Positions 16,371 through 25,707 of a DNA stretch of 64,000 nucleotides are shown one piece after another. Each line of letters starts with the position of its first letter. Position 1 is the first letter of the stretch. Where the stretch lies: positions 1-64,000 of the forward strand of contig DAMCZI010000006.1 of NCBI GenBank assembly GCA_032095175.1. The letters are read 5' to 3'. The notes under the pieces were generated by a model. The model made no database searches, was not told the origin of the DNA, and was given only the letters and a program-made list of their open reading frames with translations. Origin of the DNA: DAMCZI01 sp032095175. GTDB taxonomy: Bacteria; Bacillota; Clostridia; Clostridiales; Caloramatoraceae. A program made the translations under genes and the position numbers.

Positions 16371-17189
16371 TTACTTCACAATATTTTCTCCGAACCACTT
16401 TTCTGATATACTTGCACTTGTTCCATCCTTTTTCATTTCATCAAGTGCAGTGTTTATTGCCTTAATAAGTTCAGCACTTTGTTTTCTAGCGCCTATTCCA
16501 TACTCTTCTTTTCCAAAGTCTTCATTTAAAACCTTGTACTTCTCTGTTCCTCTTTCGTTTATATAATATCTTGCAAGGATTCCATCTGCCACAACAGCAT
16601 CTACTCTTCCTGCTTCTAAGTCCATAAGCGCTTCATTATTTGTATCAAAAAGAACTGGTTCTCCTCCATTAAAGGATTCAACTAGATCAGGTTCCTTATT
16701 TACAGCATCAAGGGAGCTCGAACCATTTTGAACTGCAACCTTTTTCCCTTTAAGCTCTGCTTTGCTATTTATAGTTGATGATGAAAGTGTTATTATCACC
16801 TGTCTGTTTGCAAGATATGGGTTTGTAAAACCAACCTTCTCCTGCCTTTCTGGAGTTATAGTATAACCATTCCATATAAGATCTATATTTTTCGTGTTAA
16901 GCTCTGTTTCCTTCATAGACCAATCTATTGGCTGAAACTTTGCGTCTACACCTATTCTTTTACATACTTCCTTAGCTAAATCAACATCAAACCCAACTAT
17001 TTGCCCACTTTTATCCTTGTAACCCATTGGCACAAATGTATCATCAAGACCTATAGTAATATACCCCTTTTTCTTTATGTCATCCATACTTTCACTGCTG
17101 TTTTGCTTTTTTGAACACGATGAAAATGTAACCACTCCAAATACTAAAATCATAACTACTAGAATTGTATTAATAAATCTCCTTTTCAT
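16371..17189 (-). CDS. Amino acid ABC transporter substrate-binding lipoprotein (probable histidine)
   Basis: 272-residue family 3 binding protein with lipobox FSSC (Cys near residue 25). Family blocks GYITIGLDDTFVPMGYKD, VGFDVDLAKEVCKRIG and WNGYTITPERQEKVGFTNPY are clear. The gene lies about 335 bp downstream of a T-box terminator, with repeat B3 in between. The T-box specifier reads CAC, so histidine is the likely ligand; T-box-controlled histidine transporters are known in Firmicutes. Confidence 0.88.
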   Translation of the reverse strand: MKRRFINTILVVMILVFGVVTFSSCSKKQNSSESMDDIKKKGYITIGLDDTFVPMGYKDKSGQIVGFDVDLAKEVCKRIGVDAKFQPIDWSMKETELNTKNIDLIWNGYTITPERQEKVGFTNPYLANRQVIITLSSSTINSKAELKGKKVAVQNGSSSLDAVNKEPDLVESFNGGEPVLFDTNNEALMDLEAGRVDAVVADGILARYYINERGTEKYKVLNEDFGKEEYGIGARKQSAELIKAINTALDEMKKDGTSASISEKWFGENIVK

Positions 17190-17381
17190 TATTATCTTCC
17201 TTTCATTAATTAGTTTTATAATAATTACAGCGCTGCAAATTATATCATTAATAATTTAAAATTAATTTTTACAAAGAAATCAGTAGTATAATAACTGTAT
17301 ATATTTAAATTTGATTAAATATAAAAAACAACTTTATATTGAAGTTCTAGGGCTTAAGGAGTTATATTAATTTCATAGAAG

Positions 17382-17500
17382 TTATATTAATCGCACTAAA
17401 GATTTTACATTGGATGCTGCGCGACTAATGAATCAAGGAATATGATTTTGCATAAATGCTTAAGGTCGAGCAATGTAGAATCATTTATGCGAAACATATA
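17382..17500 (-). repeat. MITE-like repeat, family B copy 3
   Basis: Reverse orientation: ATATTAATCGCACTAAAGAT at the left, GAATCATTTATGCGAAACAT at the right. It lies between the T-box terminator and the binding-protein gene, inside the mRNA leader. Confidence 0.85.
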
Positions 17501-17524
17501 ATTGATTTGGAGTTAAAATTTGAT

Positions 17525-17829
17525 ATAATAAAAACTCCCTCCTCCAGCCTATTGCTAGAGGACGGGAGTGTTAATCACGTGGTTCCACCTCTATTCATTG
17601 ATACCTCACGATATCAACCTCTTCGAGTACGGCAAAAATGCTTATACTCTAGCACTATAACGGGTGCAGGTTCCCGGGGACAGTCTACTGCCTTAAAAGG
17701 GTTCGGTGTCCGGCTCTAAGATGTGTTCAAAATACCTTCCAATGCCCCTCTCACCAACCGGGAACTCTCTTTTTAGGAAACTGTATTCCTACTATTTCTT
17801 ATCAATGCCTTCAAGCAATATCAATTTTT
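17525..17829 (-). promoter_or_regulatory. T-box riboswitch, probable histidine specifier
   Basis: On the minus strand: AGTA box and GAA of the loop E motif, specifier CAC at 17723-17725 followed by A, GGTTGGTGAGA distal loop, T-box core GGTGGAACCACG (17578-17589) and a terminator ACTCCCGTCCTCTAGC...GGAGGAGGGAGT plus T tract (17530-17569). The helix flanking the specifier loop (AATAC/GTATT above, TAAGA/TCTTA below) fixes the register. Uncharged tRNA-His would stabilise the antiterminator and switch on the downstream amino acid ABC genes. Confidence 0.88.
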
Positions 17830-17834
17830 TTATA

Positions 17835-17863
17835 AGTTTACAGCAAAACAAATACTATGTCAA
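17835..17863 (-). promoter_or_regulatory. Promoter of the T-box leader
   Basis: Minus strand TTGACA (17858-17863), 17-bp spacer, TAAACT (17835-17840); start expected near 17829. Confidence 0.78.
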
Positions 17864-17954
17864 CAGTTTATATGCATATTTATTCTCTTACTTGCATAGT
17901 AATTATATCCAAAGCATGATTTATCCCAATTAAATCTATTAAATTTTTTACTGA

Positions 17955-19286
17955 TTAATATGGATAGACCTGACCATCCTTTATAAGTGCTTCCTTAATT
18001 TCAATTGATTTTTTTGAAGCTTCAAATGCAGCCTTAAAATCGCCAAGTTCTTCATAAACTTCACTTAATGCTTTATAGGCAAAGGATAAATACTTTGAAT
18101 TTGAATGTATTGAAAGCTTCTCAATACCAGTACTAATAGATTTTATTCCCTCCTGTGATTTATTTAGCTTGTGAAGTATCAAGCCTTCATAAATCTTTAA
18201 TGTCCATGTAAATAAATAATCAACCTTCGAAAACCTGTTAACAGAATAATCATATCTTTTTATAATTTCAAATGCTTTTATATAATCTCCAAGCTTATAT
18301 AATAAAATAGACTTTTGATGAATATACCAATTACTATCCTTGCCTATTAATTTTCTATATTTCTCAATATGCTTCAATGCTTCATCAGTATTGTTTATTT
18401 CATTTTCATATAAAGCTAAATTCAATTCAATAGAAATACGGCTCCATTTGCTCTCTGTAAATTCAGAAAATTGAATCGCTTTCTGAATGTTATATTTGAA
18501 CTCATCATACTTATCTAAAATTAGGTAAGTAAGAGCCTTCATTCTATAAATCTCATCTGCCATATAATATATATTGGTTTTTCTTGATATATCAATGGCT
18601 TCTTGCGCAATAGAAAGGGTCTTGTGCATGTCACCCATTGAATGATACGCTCCCATTCTATTGTAGTGGTTTTCAATTTCAAACATTATGTCCTTAATTG
18701 GAGATTTTAAGTATATTTCATATGCTTCATCAAGTATACTCAAACATTTGCTATATTCGAAATTCATGAGTGCTTGAAAAATAAGGTTTTGATACACTTT
18801 AGCAGCATCAGCATATAAATTATTGTTTATATATATTTTTACACATTCTTTTATAATGTTTTCTCCCTGTTTAAAGTCTTTAAGATTAATCAGGGGTTCA
18901 CTGTATACTTTAAGGATATCAGCATATATTTTTGAGGAATGGCTAAATACATGTTTTTGCAAAAGGTCCTCTATTTTTATCTTAGCTTCTTCATATTTAT
19001 CATCATCATTAAGATTCTGAGCTTCTGTAATATATCTATTTATTTCTTCAGTGTATATATTTTTTTCGTTCTCTTGTTCCTTTACTCCGTCTTCATCTAA
19101 AAAATATGATATCGGTTTCCCTAATCTTCCTGCCAAGTATTGAAGGTTTTTCATTGAAGGTACAGCTATACCATTTTCAATTTGACTCAACATACTTTTA
19201 GTCATTTCATTTCCAGCAAGCTCAGATTGGGTTAATTTGAGCTCTTTTCTAATATTTTTAATTCTTTCGCCAATTATATTTTCCAT
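17955..19286 (-). CDS. XRE-family regulator with TPR-like repeats
   Basis: 443 residues. N-terminal HTH_3 domain (about residues 8-62: IKNIRKELKLTQSELAGNEMTKSMLSQIENGIAVPSMKNLQYLAGRLG) followed by about nine TPR-like helix pairs to the C terminus (for example SKYLSFAYKALSEVYEELGDFKAAFEASKKS). This layout is that of RRNPP-type regulators (PlcR, Rgg, Rap), which can bind small peptides, though many have no known peptide. It is divergent from an MFS exporter gene at 19692, a likely target. Confidence 0.85.
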   Translation of the reverse strand: MENIIGERIKNIRKELKLTQSELAGNEMTKSMLSQIENGIAVPSMKNLQYLAGRLGKPISYFLDEDGVKEQENEKNIYTEEINRYITEAQNLNDDDKYEEAKIKIEDLLQKHVFSHSSKIYADILKVYSEPLINLKDFKQGENIIKECVKIYINNNLYADAAKVYQNLIFQALMNFEYSKCLSILDEAYEIYLKSPIKDIMFEIENHYNRMGAYHSMGDMHKTLSIAQEAIDISRKTNIYYMADEIYRMKALTYLILDKYDEFKYNIQKAIQFSEFTESKWSRISIELNLALYENEINNTDEALKHIEKYRKLIGKDSNWYIHQKSILLYKLGDYIKAFEIIKRYDYSVNRFSKVDYLFTWTLKIYEGLILHKLNKSQEGIKSISTGIEKLSIHSNSKYLSFAYKALSEVYEELGDFKAAFEASKKSIEIKEALIKDGQVYPY

Positions 19287-19505
19287 CTTTATATTTAATG
19301 AGCTGCATCACCAACTATGTGAGCCCACTAAACCCTCACCTCATTTCCTTACAGTTCTTTCACACAGTATATTTATAAAAAGTTCATTCAAATACTTTAA
19401 AAGTCTTAAATGTAATTTTCCTTTTGAATCAATTATAGTACAGAATTATTAAACAATCAATCATATGACAATATCATAAATTTAATCTCACTTTACTTTT
19501 TAATA

Positions 19506-19565
19506 TTGACATTTATTTTTGACTAATTATAATATAATTATAGTTAAACTTTATTAAACTTTATT
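19506..19565 (+). promoter_or_regulatory. MFS promoter with tandem operator-like repeats
   Basis: TTGACA (19506-19511), 16-bp spacer, TATAAT (19528-19533). Immediately downstream a tandem AAACTTTATT AAACTTTATT lies near the expected start site, a possible binding site for the divergent XRE-TPR regulator. The rest of 19287-19691 shows no gene. Confidence 0.65.
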
Positions 19566-19691
19566 GAGAATTCTATTAATTAAAGCAAAGCAACAAGACG
19601 CTATGTTTAATTTTACTTAACTCACTCACATAATTAATCAATTATACATTCTCTGTATTACAAGAATTTTATTTAGTTAGGAGGAGATTTA

Positions 19692-20978
19692 ATGAATATC
19701 CATGTTATCAGTAATCAGTTAACTATTAAATCACAAGAAAAACAAAACATCCTGTTATTCTTAGGTTCAAAACTTATATCAATGTTTGGTACATATATTT
19801 ATGAATTTGCCCTTTCACTATATATTTTAAAGGTTACTAAATCAGGTACATCCTTTGCCCTGGGAATTATTATGGGGACACTCCCAAATGTAATTCTATC
19901 ACCTTTCTCAGGCTCTATCGCTGATAGAGTTGATAGAAAAAAATTAACAGTTACACTTAATATATTAAGTGGCTTAGTTATATTTCTACAGTTATTTGTT
20001 TCCTCAATATATGGCTTTAAGGTATATCATATATATGCAGCTACATTTATTCTTTCGGTTATAAATAATTTTTATGATGTTGCATTGAGTTCATCAATAC
20101 CAAATCTTGTTACCGATAAAAGTTTAATGAAAATAAACTCATATAACCAATCAATAGATTCCATTGCATCTTTACTATGTCCTATTATAGGTGGCGCTAT
20201 ATACGGCTTAGTCCCACTTGGTATATTTTTGACTATAAACGGAATATCATTTTTTGCAGCAGCTCTAATGGAACTTTTTATTAATTTCAAGCTTAACAAA
20301 TCTAATACAGAAAATCCTGCTAAAAACTCTGGTATGTCTTTTAAAATTTTAGTAACCGATATCAAGGAAGGTCTTTCCTTCATTAAAGAAAATAAAGTAA
20401 TTTATTCATTACTTAAATACGTATTAATTATGAACTTCTTTTTTAATGCAGCATTTTCAGTTAGCAACACCTATATTTTAAATAACGTTATAATGGTTAA
20501 GCCCTGGCAATTTGGTATAATTCAAGGGGCATTATCAATAGGTATTCTACTTGCATCAGTATTAATGGGTATAATACCCGAAAAAAATAAGAAATTAACA
20601 GGTCTTTCATTATCCCTTTCCATTATGTCAATATCTATAATTGCTGTTGGATTTTCAGCAATAAGTATTATAAAATCCATTAACATAAACATTTTATTTA
20701 TATACTTTATTTTAGTTTTCTGTATAACAGGAATATTCATAGTTACAACAAATGTTCCAATAGGTGTGTTAATACAGAGGCTAACACCAGATAACATAAG
20801 AGGACGTGTCAACGGTGTTAGAAGAACTCTGGCAATGGGTTTATCCCCTATAGGAATTATTCTTGCAGGGGTTGCTTTGGACATCATGCCAGCATATATA
20901 CTTAATTTCCTTTGTGGCGGTGCTACACTAATTTTGTCAATTGCTATGTACAAGGACAAAAATATGCAAGATTTATAG
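19692..20978 (+). CDS. MFS transporter
   Basis: 428-residue membrane exporter of about 12 helices. Motif A equivalent is FSGSIADRVDRKKLTVT (about residue 75); the C-terminal half has GVLIQRLTPDNIRGRVNGVRR, typical of the macrolide-efflux (MefA-like) MFS group. ATG 19692 follows AGGAGGAG. Paralogue of the gene at 14176. Opposite to an XRE-TPR regulator gene. Confidence 0.87.
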   Translation: MNIHVISNQLTIKSQEKQNILLFLGSKLISMFGTYIYEFALSLYILKVTKSGTSFALGIIMGTLPNVILSPFSGSIADRVDRKKLTVTLNILSGLVIFLQLFVSSIYGFKVYHIYAATFILSVINNFYDVALSSSIPNLVTDKSLMKINSYNQSIDSIASLLCPIIGGAIYGLVPLGIFLTINGISFFAAALMELFINFKLNKSNTENPAKNSGMSFKILVTDIKEGLSFIKENKVIYSLLKYVLIMNFFFNAAFSVSNTYILNNVIMVKPWQFGIIQGALSIGILLASVLMGIIPEKNKKLTGLSLSLSIMSISIIAVGFSAISIIKSININILFIYFILVFCITGIFIVTTNVPIGVLIQRLTPDNIRGRVNGVRRTLAMGLSPIGIILAGVALDIMPAYILNFLCGGATLILSIAMYKDKNMQDL

Positions 20979-21015
20979 TAAAATATATAGAAGGTTGATT
21001 AACATTCTCCTATCT

Positions 21016-21130
21016 ATATACAAAGTAATAAAGTTCTTTACATTCCGCCTTTTCAAACAGCCCTGCAAAGCTGGTTTGACTCTAGGATGTTTGAAAAGAC
21101 GGAATGTATTAGAATTTTTACTTTGTATAT
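21016..21130. repeat. Long-hairpin repeat, family C copy 2
   Basis: Ends ATATACAAAGTAA / TTACTTTGTATAT differ from those of copy 1, yet still pair with each other. The inner stem TACATTCCGCCTTTTCAAACA and the apical GGTTTGACTCTAGGATG match copy 1. Abuts repeat B4. Confidence 0.85.
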
Positions 21131-21247
21131 ATATGTTTCACATAAATGATTCTACATTGCTCAAACCTAAACATTTATGCGAAATCATATTCCTTGATTC
21201 ATTAATCGCACAACACCTAATGTAAAATCCTTAGTACGATTAATATA
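21129..21247 (+). repeat. MITE-like repeat, family B copy 4
   Basis: Full-length copy directly joined to family C copy 2. It contains the CACATAAATG / CATTTATGCG hairpin and a GTACGATTAATATA end. Confidence 0.85.
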
Positions 21248-21301
21248 ATGTTAGTCAACCTTCTTATATTCTTATAATCTACGCTTTAAAATTTCCAAGA
21301 A

Positions 21302-22501
21302 CTATTCTGTCCAATTCCAAAATTCCACATCACCAACCTTAACACCCGATACCCATTTTTCATTTCTTAACTTTAAAATTTCCTTTGTAGGCCCAGTAGC
21401 AACAACTCCATAGATGTTGACTCCATTGGATTTTATATAATCAATTCTTTGCTGCAGCTCTAAATCGCTGTTTGCAATCTTCTCCGCTATTTTTTCATAT
21501 TTCTTTAATAAAACTAATGTTTTTATAAAGTTTTCGTTTCTTATATTACCACTGCCATATTCTTCAATTGAAGGTGAAGATTTTGATATAGTTTTCACCC
21601 TGCTAAATAAAAATCCTTTCTTCTCAAATGAACTTATAATTTTCATATCATCATCATGCCACATGGGTTGATATGGAAAACCAATTGGTGAAAATGATTC
21701 TTCACTTCTTTGTTTTGATTCATCATCAACTCCTGTGTCAACTGCAAACCACAAAGGTTCCATATCAAGTTCTTTAAATTTGCTTAGAATCTCATCTGTT
21801 TTATAAAGCTTATCCATGGAAATATATGCTTCTGCTACAGTACCTTCTGGAAGCTTATCAAGCCTCTTCCATTCTTCTTGAAAGTTGTATTGTTCTTTTG
21901 AATCAGGATATTGGAACATGTAACCTGAGTAACCTTCTTCTATTTCTCCCCATTTCATTGTTGAATCCGTACATTTATTAAACAAAAATTTAAAGTTTGC
22001 CTGTCCTATATTAATCTCACTGCTTCCAATCTTTTTTCTAAGTTTGCCCTCTATATTCAATGTAAAAAAAGTTCCTGCACTATTTTCACTATGACCAAAA
22101 CTTATATTTGGCTCTGTAACCGCAATTGTCGATCTAACAATATCTTTATAAACATCCATTCTATTAGGTTCCCCAACCAAGTAAAATAACGAAGTTATTA
22201 CTCCACAAACAAATGTAAAAGCGATAACAATTCCTATAGCTGTAAATGCATTGTGTATCCTTGCTTTCCATTTTGCTCTTTTGATAATTCTTCTTTCGCT
22301 TTTACTTGTATTGATATCTACGACTTCATTTTCATCCTCAGCATCTTTAGTTAAACTGTTATCCATTTCTTCCTCCAAAAATGCCTGGTATTCTTCTATT
22401 TTATCTAATTCCTTCTCAAGTTCCTCTCTTTCCTTCTCTGTCAATCTTCCTTCTCTATAAGCTTTTAGCTTTTCTCTAAAATCTTCACTCAATATTATCA
22501 T
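21302..22501 (-). CDS. Anti-sigma factor (sigma-regulator N- and C-terminal domains)
   Basis: 399-residue membrane-anchored partner of the ECF sigma factor encoded just upstream. N-terminal acidic cytoplasmic part of about 90 residues (LSEDFREKLKAYREGRLTEKERE), one membrane helix (about 94-116, TAIGIVIAFTFVCGVITSLFY), then an extracytoplasmic domain resembling Sigma_reg_N/Sigma_reg_C. The start overlaps the sigma gene by 17 bp, so the two are coupled. It would hold the sigma factor until an envelope signal arrives. Confidence 0.82.
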   Translation of the reverse strand: MIILSEDFREKLKAYREGRLTEKEREELEKELDKIEEYQAFLEEEMDNSLTKDAEDENEVVDINTSKSERRIIKRAKWKARIHNAFTAIGIVIAFTFVCGVITSLFYLVGEPNRMDVYKDIVRSTIAVTEPNISFGHSENSAGTFFTLNIEGKLRKKIGSSEINIGQANFKFLFNKCTDSTMKWGEIEEGYSGYMFQYPDSKEQYNFQEEWKRLDKLPEGTVAEAYISMDKLYKTDEILSKFKELDMEPLWFAVDTGVDDESKQRSEESFSPIGFPYQPMWHDDDMKIISSFEKKGFLFSRVKTISKSSPSIEEYGSGNIRNENFIKTLVLLKKYEKIAEKIANSDLELQQRIDYIKSNGVNIYGVVATGPTKEILKLRNEKWVSGVKVGDVEFWNWTE

Positions 22502-22985
22502 CCCTTCTCTTTATTCGTATTCTACCCCTTGCCCTAAATAAAAGCACCTTTAAATGTGAAAGACTTACATTCATTATTTCTGCTGCTTCCTTATAGGATA
22601 AGCCGTTAAAGTCACATAAAAGAATTGCTTGTTTTTGATTTTCAGGTATATTTGCAATTATTTCATTTATTTCATTCATCTGCTCCTGTCTTAAAAATTC
22701 CTCTTCAAGTGTCTTTGACTCACTAATCTGCTCAAAATATCCATCATCCTTAATCAAACTCTTGCTCTGCTTTCTTTTAAAGTCAACAAATGTATTGTAT
22801 GCAACTCTAAAAAGCCAGGGCTTAATTTTCTCTTCATTGCATCCTTCGAGATATAGATATGCCCTGTAAAAGGTCTCTTGGACTATATCTTCTGCTAAAT
22901 AGCTATCCTTACAAAGGGAGAAAATATAATAATATATGTCTTTCATATACAACTGATAAATATCATCTAATTCTTGATTTTTCAT
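22485..22985 (-). CDS. ECF-type RNA polymerase sigma factor
   Basis: 166 residues. Region 2 (YMKDIYYYIFSLCKDSYLAEDIVQETFYRAYLYLEG... WLFRVAYNTFVDFKRKQ) and region 4 (IPENQKQAILLCDFNGLSYKEAAEIMNVSLSHLKVLLFRAR) are complete. An ECF-type promoter lies 23 bp upstream (23008-23033), so the operon probably activates itself. It is followed by its anti-sigma gene. Confidence 0.92.
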   Translation of the reverse strand: MKNQELDDIYQLYMKDIYYYIFSLCKDSYLAEDIVQETFYRAYLYLEGCNEEKIKPWLFRVAYNTFVDFKRKQSKSLIKDDGYFEQISESKTLEEEFLRQEQMNEINEIIANIPENQKQAILLCDFNGLSYKEAAEIMNVSLSHLKVLLFRARGRIRIKRRDDNIE

Positions 22986-23007
22986 TTTCTCCCCCCTTCA
23001 CTCTATT

Positions 23008-23033
23008 TACGTATAAGAAACAAAAAAGTTACA
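23008..23033 (-). promoter_or_regulatory. Autoregulatory ECF sigma promoter
   Basis: Minus strand TGTAAC (23028-23033), exactly 16 nt, CGTA (23008-23011). This matches the AAC-N16-CGTA pattern of SigW/SigM-like sigma factors. Confidence 0.7.
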
Positions 23034-23058
23034 GCTATACTGTTATTAAATGTCCATT

Positions 23059-23177
23059 TATATGTTTTGCATAAATTATTCTACATTACTCCACCCTAAA
23101 CATTTATATAAAATCATATTCCATGATTCATTAACCACACAATACCTTATTTAAAATCTTTGGTGCGATTAATATAG
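23059..23177 (+). repeat. MITE-like repeat, family B copy 5
   Basis: TATATGTTTTGCATAAATTA at the left, GGTGCGATTAATATAG at the right. It lies between the ECF operon and the aminotransferase gene. Confidence 0.82.
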
Positions 23178-23290
23178 CCATTATATCTTAATAATATAGT
23201 AATTATCAGATTTTGTAATATAATATTAGCTTATATTAAGCTATAATATATTTAATCGAAATATAATAAGCTTTAATGAGGTGATTAAGT

Positions 23291-24316
23291 ATGAGTGAAA
23301 CTAAAAATATCGACTGGGGTAAGCTTGGATTCAATTACATGAAAACAGATTTCCGATATGTTTCCATATGGAAGGATGGGAAATGGGATGACGGAAGATT
23401 AACCGAAGATAATAATCTCTGCATTAGTGAGGGTTCAGCTGCTCTTCATTATGGACAGCAGTGCTTTGAAGGATTAAAAGCCTACCATACAAAGGATGGT
23501 AGGGTTCAGCTTTTTAGACCTGATCAGAATGCAAAGCGTATGAATAGAAGCTGTCAGCGTCTTTTAATGCCTGAAATTCCAGAAGAAAAATTTATTGATG
23601 CATGTGTTCAGGTAGTAAAGGCAAACGAAGCATATGTTCCACCCTATGGAAGTGGAGCAACTCTTTATCTTAGACCATTTACAATAGGTGTGGGAGATAA
23701 CCTTGGAGTAAAACCAGCTTCAGAATATATTTTCTGTGTATTCTGTTCACCTGTTGGACCATATTTTAAAGGAGGCCTTTCACCTGTAAACTTTACAGTT
23801 TCTGATTATGACAGGGCAGCACCATTTGGTACTGGAGCAGCAAAGGTTGGAGGCAACTACGCTGGAAGCCTTATGCCCCATGAAAATGCTGTAAAGAAAG
23901 GTTTTGCTGACTGTATCTACCTTGATCCAGCAACCCATACGAAGATTGAAGAGGTAGGAGCAGCTAACTTCTTTGGAATAACTAAGGATAATAAGTTTAT
24001 AACTCCACTTTCGCCTTCAATACTTCCCAGTATAACCAAGTACTCCTTACTCCACGTTGCAAAGGAATACCTTGGTCTTCAAGCAGAAGAAAGGGATGTT
24101 TACATAGACAACTTAGATGAATTTAAAGAAACTGGGGCATGCGGAACTGCTGCTGTAATAACCCCTATTGGAGGAATCGAATATAAAGAAAAACTCCATG
24201 TATTCCACAGTGAAACAGAGGTTGGCCCAATAACCAGAAAGCTTTATGACACTCTATACGGAATTCAATTTGGAGATGTAAGTGCTCCAGAAGGATGGAT
24301 CGTAGAAGTTAAGTAA
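23291..24316 (+). CDS. ilvE: Branched-chain amino acid aminotransferase
   Basis: 341-residue PLP enzyme of fold type IV that transaminates Leu, Ile and Val with 2-oxoglutarate. It belongs to the longer branched-chain (BCAT type II) group: YGQQCFEGLKAYHTKDGRVQLFRPDQN, the PLP-lysine block GTGAAKVGGNYAGSL (about 180-194) and GACGTAAVITPIGGI. ATG 23291 follows AATGAGGTG. Single gene ended by the hairpin of repeat D1. Confidence 0.95.
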   Translation: MSETKNIDWGKLGFNYMKTDFRYVSIWKDGKWDDGRLTEDNNLCISEGSAALHYGQQCFEGLKAYHTKDGRVQLFRPDQNAKRMNRSCQRLLMPEIPEEKFIDACVQVVKANEAYVPPYGSGATLYLRPFTIGVGDNLGVKPASEYIFCVFCSPVGPYFKGGLSPVNFTVSDYDRAAPFGTGAAKVGGNYAGSLMPHENAVKKGFADCIYLDPATHTKIEEVGAANFFGITKDNKFITPLSPSILPSITKYSLLHVAKEYLGLQAEERDVYIDNLDEFKETGACGTAAVITPIGGIEYKEKLHVFHSETEVGPITRKLYDTLYGIQFGDVSAPEGWIVEVK

Positions 24317-24324
24317 TATTTTAA

Positions 24325-24394
24325 GGGGCTGTCGCACTAGCGAAAATAACTTTCAAAAGAGCCAGGCAATAATATTCGTTAGTGTAACAGCCCC
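24325..24394. repeat. Palindromic repeat, family D short form; acts as ilvE terminator
   Basis: GGGGCTGTCGCACTAGCGAA / TTCGTTAGTGTAACAGCCCC followed by TTTTT. It matches the outer stem of the long copies at 31994-32158 and 34268-34420, but the inner palindrome is missing, leaving only CTTTCAAAAGAGCCAGGCA. Confidence 0.85.
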
Positions 24395-24398
24395 TTTT

Positions 24399-24569
24399 TC
24401 ATTTCAACTCTATTTTATTCTTTTTTATTTTATGCCATAGATATATAAAAAATTTCGCAAACCCTAATTGTTCACCTACATAGTTTGCTACACACATAAG
24501 AATCTTCGTAATTACTATAATTATAAATAAAACACTTGCTACTTTTAGAACCAAATGAATATATTCCAT
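24399..24569 (-). CDS. Small single-pass membrane protein, unknown
   Basis: 56 residues if started at ATG 24569, which lies 8 nt after AGGAGG; an ATG six bases earlier abuts the ribosome site. One hydrophobic segment (VLKVASVLFIIIVITKILMCV) and a basic tail (WHKIKKNKIELK). No recognised family; it could be a small membrane regulator or a spurious frame, although the ribosome site is strong. Confidence 0.5.
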   Translation of the reverse strand: MEYIHLVLKVASVLFIIIVITKILMCVANYVGEQLGFAKFFIYLWHKIKKNKIELK

Positions 24570-24813
24570 ATTCATCCCCTCCTTGTCAGCAATTTTTGAC
24601 CAACAGTTTATGTACATATATAAAACTATTGATTTAATTTATTATATGTCACCCTCTTGCCATTTTCAACCATTTTATGTTTTTATATATTAACTACTTT
24701 TCCAATTATAAAGTTTTTATACATATTAATAAGAATTCTTATACCAATAATACATCATTATTAATCCATGTTAATGGTAACACATTATTGTTAACGATTT
24801 TTAACGTTTTTTA

Positions 24814-24841
24814 TTGACACCATGAACATAAATGATATAAT
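24814..24841 (+). promoter_or_regulatory. Promoter of deoR-nudix operon with repeated TTAACG boxes
   Basis: TTGACA (24814-24819), 16-bp spacer, TATAAT (24836-24841). Upstream (about 24768-24808) are GTTAATGGTAAC and two TTAACG boxes, plausible sites for the DeoR protein itself. Confidence 0.75.
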
Positions 24842-24906
24842 GTTAATAAAGATGAATACAGGATGACACTTATTCATTTTATTAAGTTACTAAAGGAGCA
24901 ATGTTT

Positions 24907-25686
24907 ATGTTTATCGAAGAACGACATCAGTCTATTCTGGATATAATCAAGGAAAATGGCAGAATCTCTATTGGCGAGATACAAGAAAAATTTGGTGTTT
25001 CAGTAGATTCCGCTAGGCGAGACTTAAGAATTCTTGAAGAAAAAGGATTGCTAAAAAGAACACATGGCGGAGCCATTCCTATTAGGCAAATAGGCTTTAG
25101 CAAACCACCAAAAATGACTGCTCGCGATATTACAGAGATTAAAGAAAATTATTTTGCCATAGCTATGAAAGCACTATCATTAATTCATGAAAATGATGTG
25201 ATTTTCTTAACTTCAGCAACTGTTGGATACTTTATGTCTCAAAACCTTCCCAAGGATATTCGACTAACAGTTGTAACCAATTCAATAATAATAGCAGAAG
25301 AATTAAGGGAATACGATAATATCAATGTTATTATGGTAGGCGGCGAAATGGACAGCAAAGGAAATTGCTATGACAATTTTGCCATTGAATTCATTAAAAG
25401 CCTACGATTTGATTTCAGTTTTATCACAGCTGCTTGCATATCTGCAGATTTTGGAGTTTCAATACAAAAATCAAAGGGCGTAGGTTTCATAAAAGCAGTT
25501 ATTGAAAGTTCGAAATGTTCCGTTGGACTGTTCCCAACTGAGAAAATCGGATTTGAGTCAATAATTAAGATCTGCCCTGCTGATAGTTTAGATAAGCTTA
25601 TAACTGACTGGGATGCTCCTGAAGAAGAATTGAGCAAGTTCGATAAGCTCGGCATTGAGATTATTGTTGTTGAAAAGGAAGATTAA
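24907..25686 (+). CDS. DeoR-family transcriptional regulator
   Basis: About 259 residues. N-terminal DeoR HTH (EERHQSILDIIKENGRISIGEIQEKFGVSVDSARRDLRILEEKGLLKRTHGGAIP) and a C-terminal sugar-phosphate-sensing domain (TVVTNSIIIAEELREYDNINVIMVGGEM). Start ATG 24907 fits AAAGGAG (9-nt spacing) better than the ATG at 24901. The next gene, 21 bp downstream, is a Nudix hydrolase, so the unit may sense and clean up a nucleotide or sugar phosphate. Confidence 0.88.
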   Translation: MFIEERHQSILDIIKENGRISIGEIQEKFGVSVDSARRDLRILEEKGLLKRTHGGAIPIRQIGFSKPPKMTARDITEIKENYFAIAMKALSLIHENDVIFLTSATVGYFMSQNLPKDIRLTVVTNSIIIAEELREYDNINVIMVGGEMDSKGNCYDNFAIEFIKSLRFDFSFITAACISADFGVSIQKSKGVGFIKAVIESSKCSVGLFPTEKIGFESIIKICPADSLDKLITDWDAPEEELSKFDKLGIEIIVVEKED

Positions 25687-25707
25687 TAATTATAGGGAGT
25701 GATAAAA

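Noticed and set aside
17456..17719. 87-aa plus-strand ORF
   Set aside because: It overlaps the minus-strand T-box leader and repeat B; no ribosome site.
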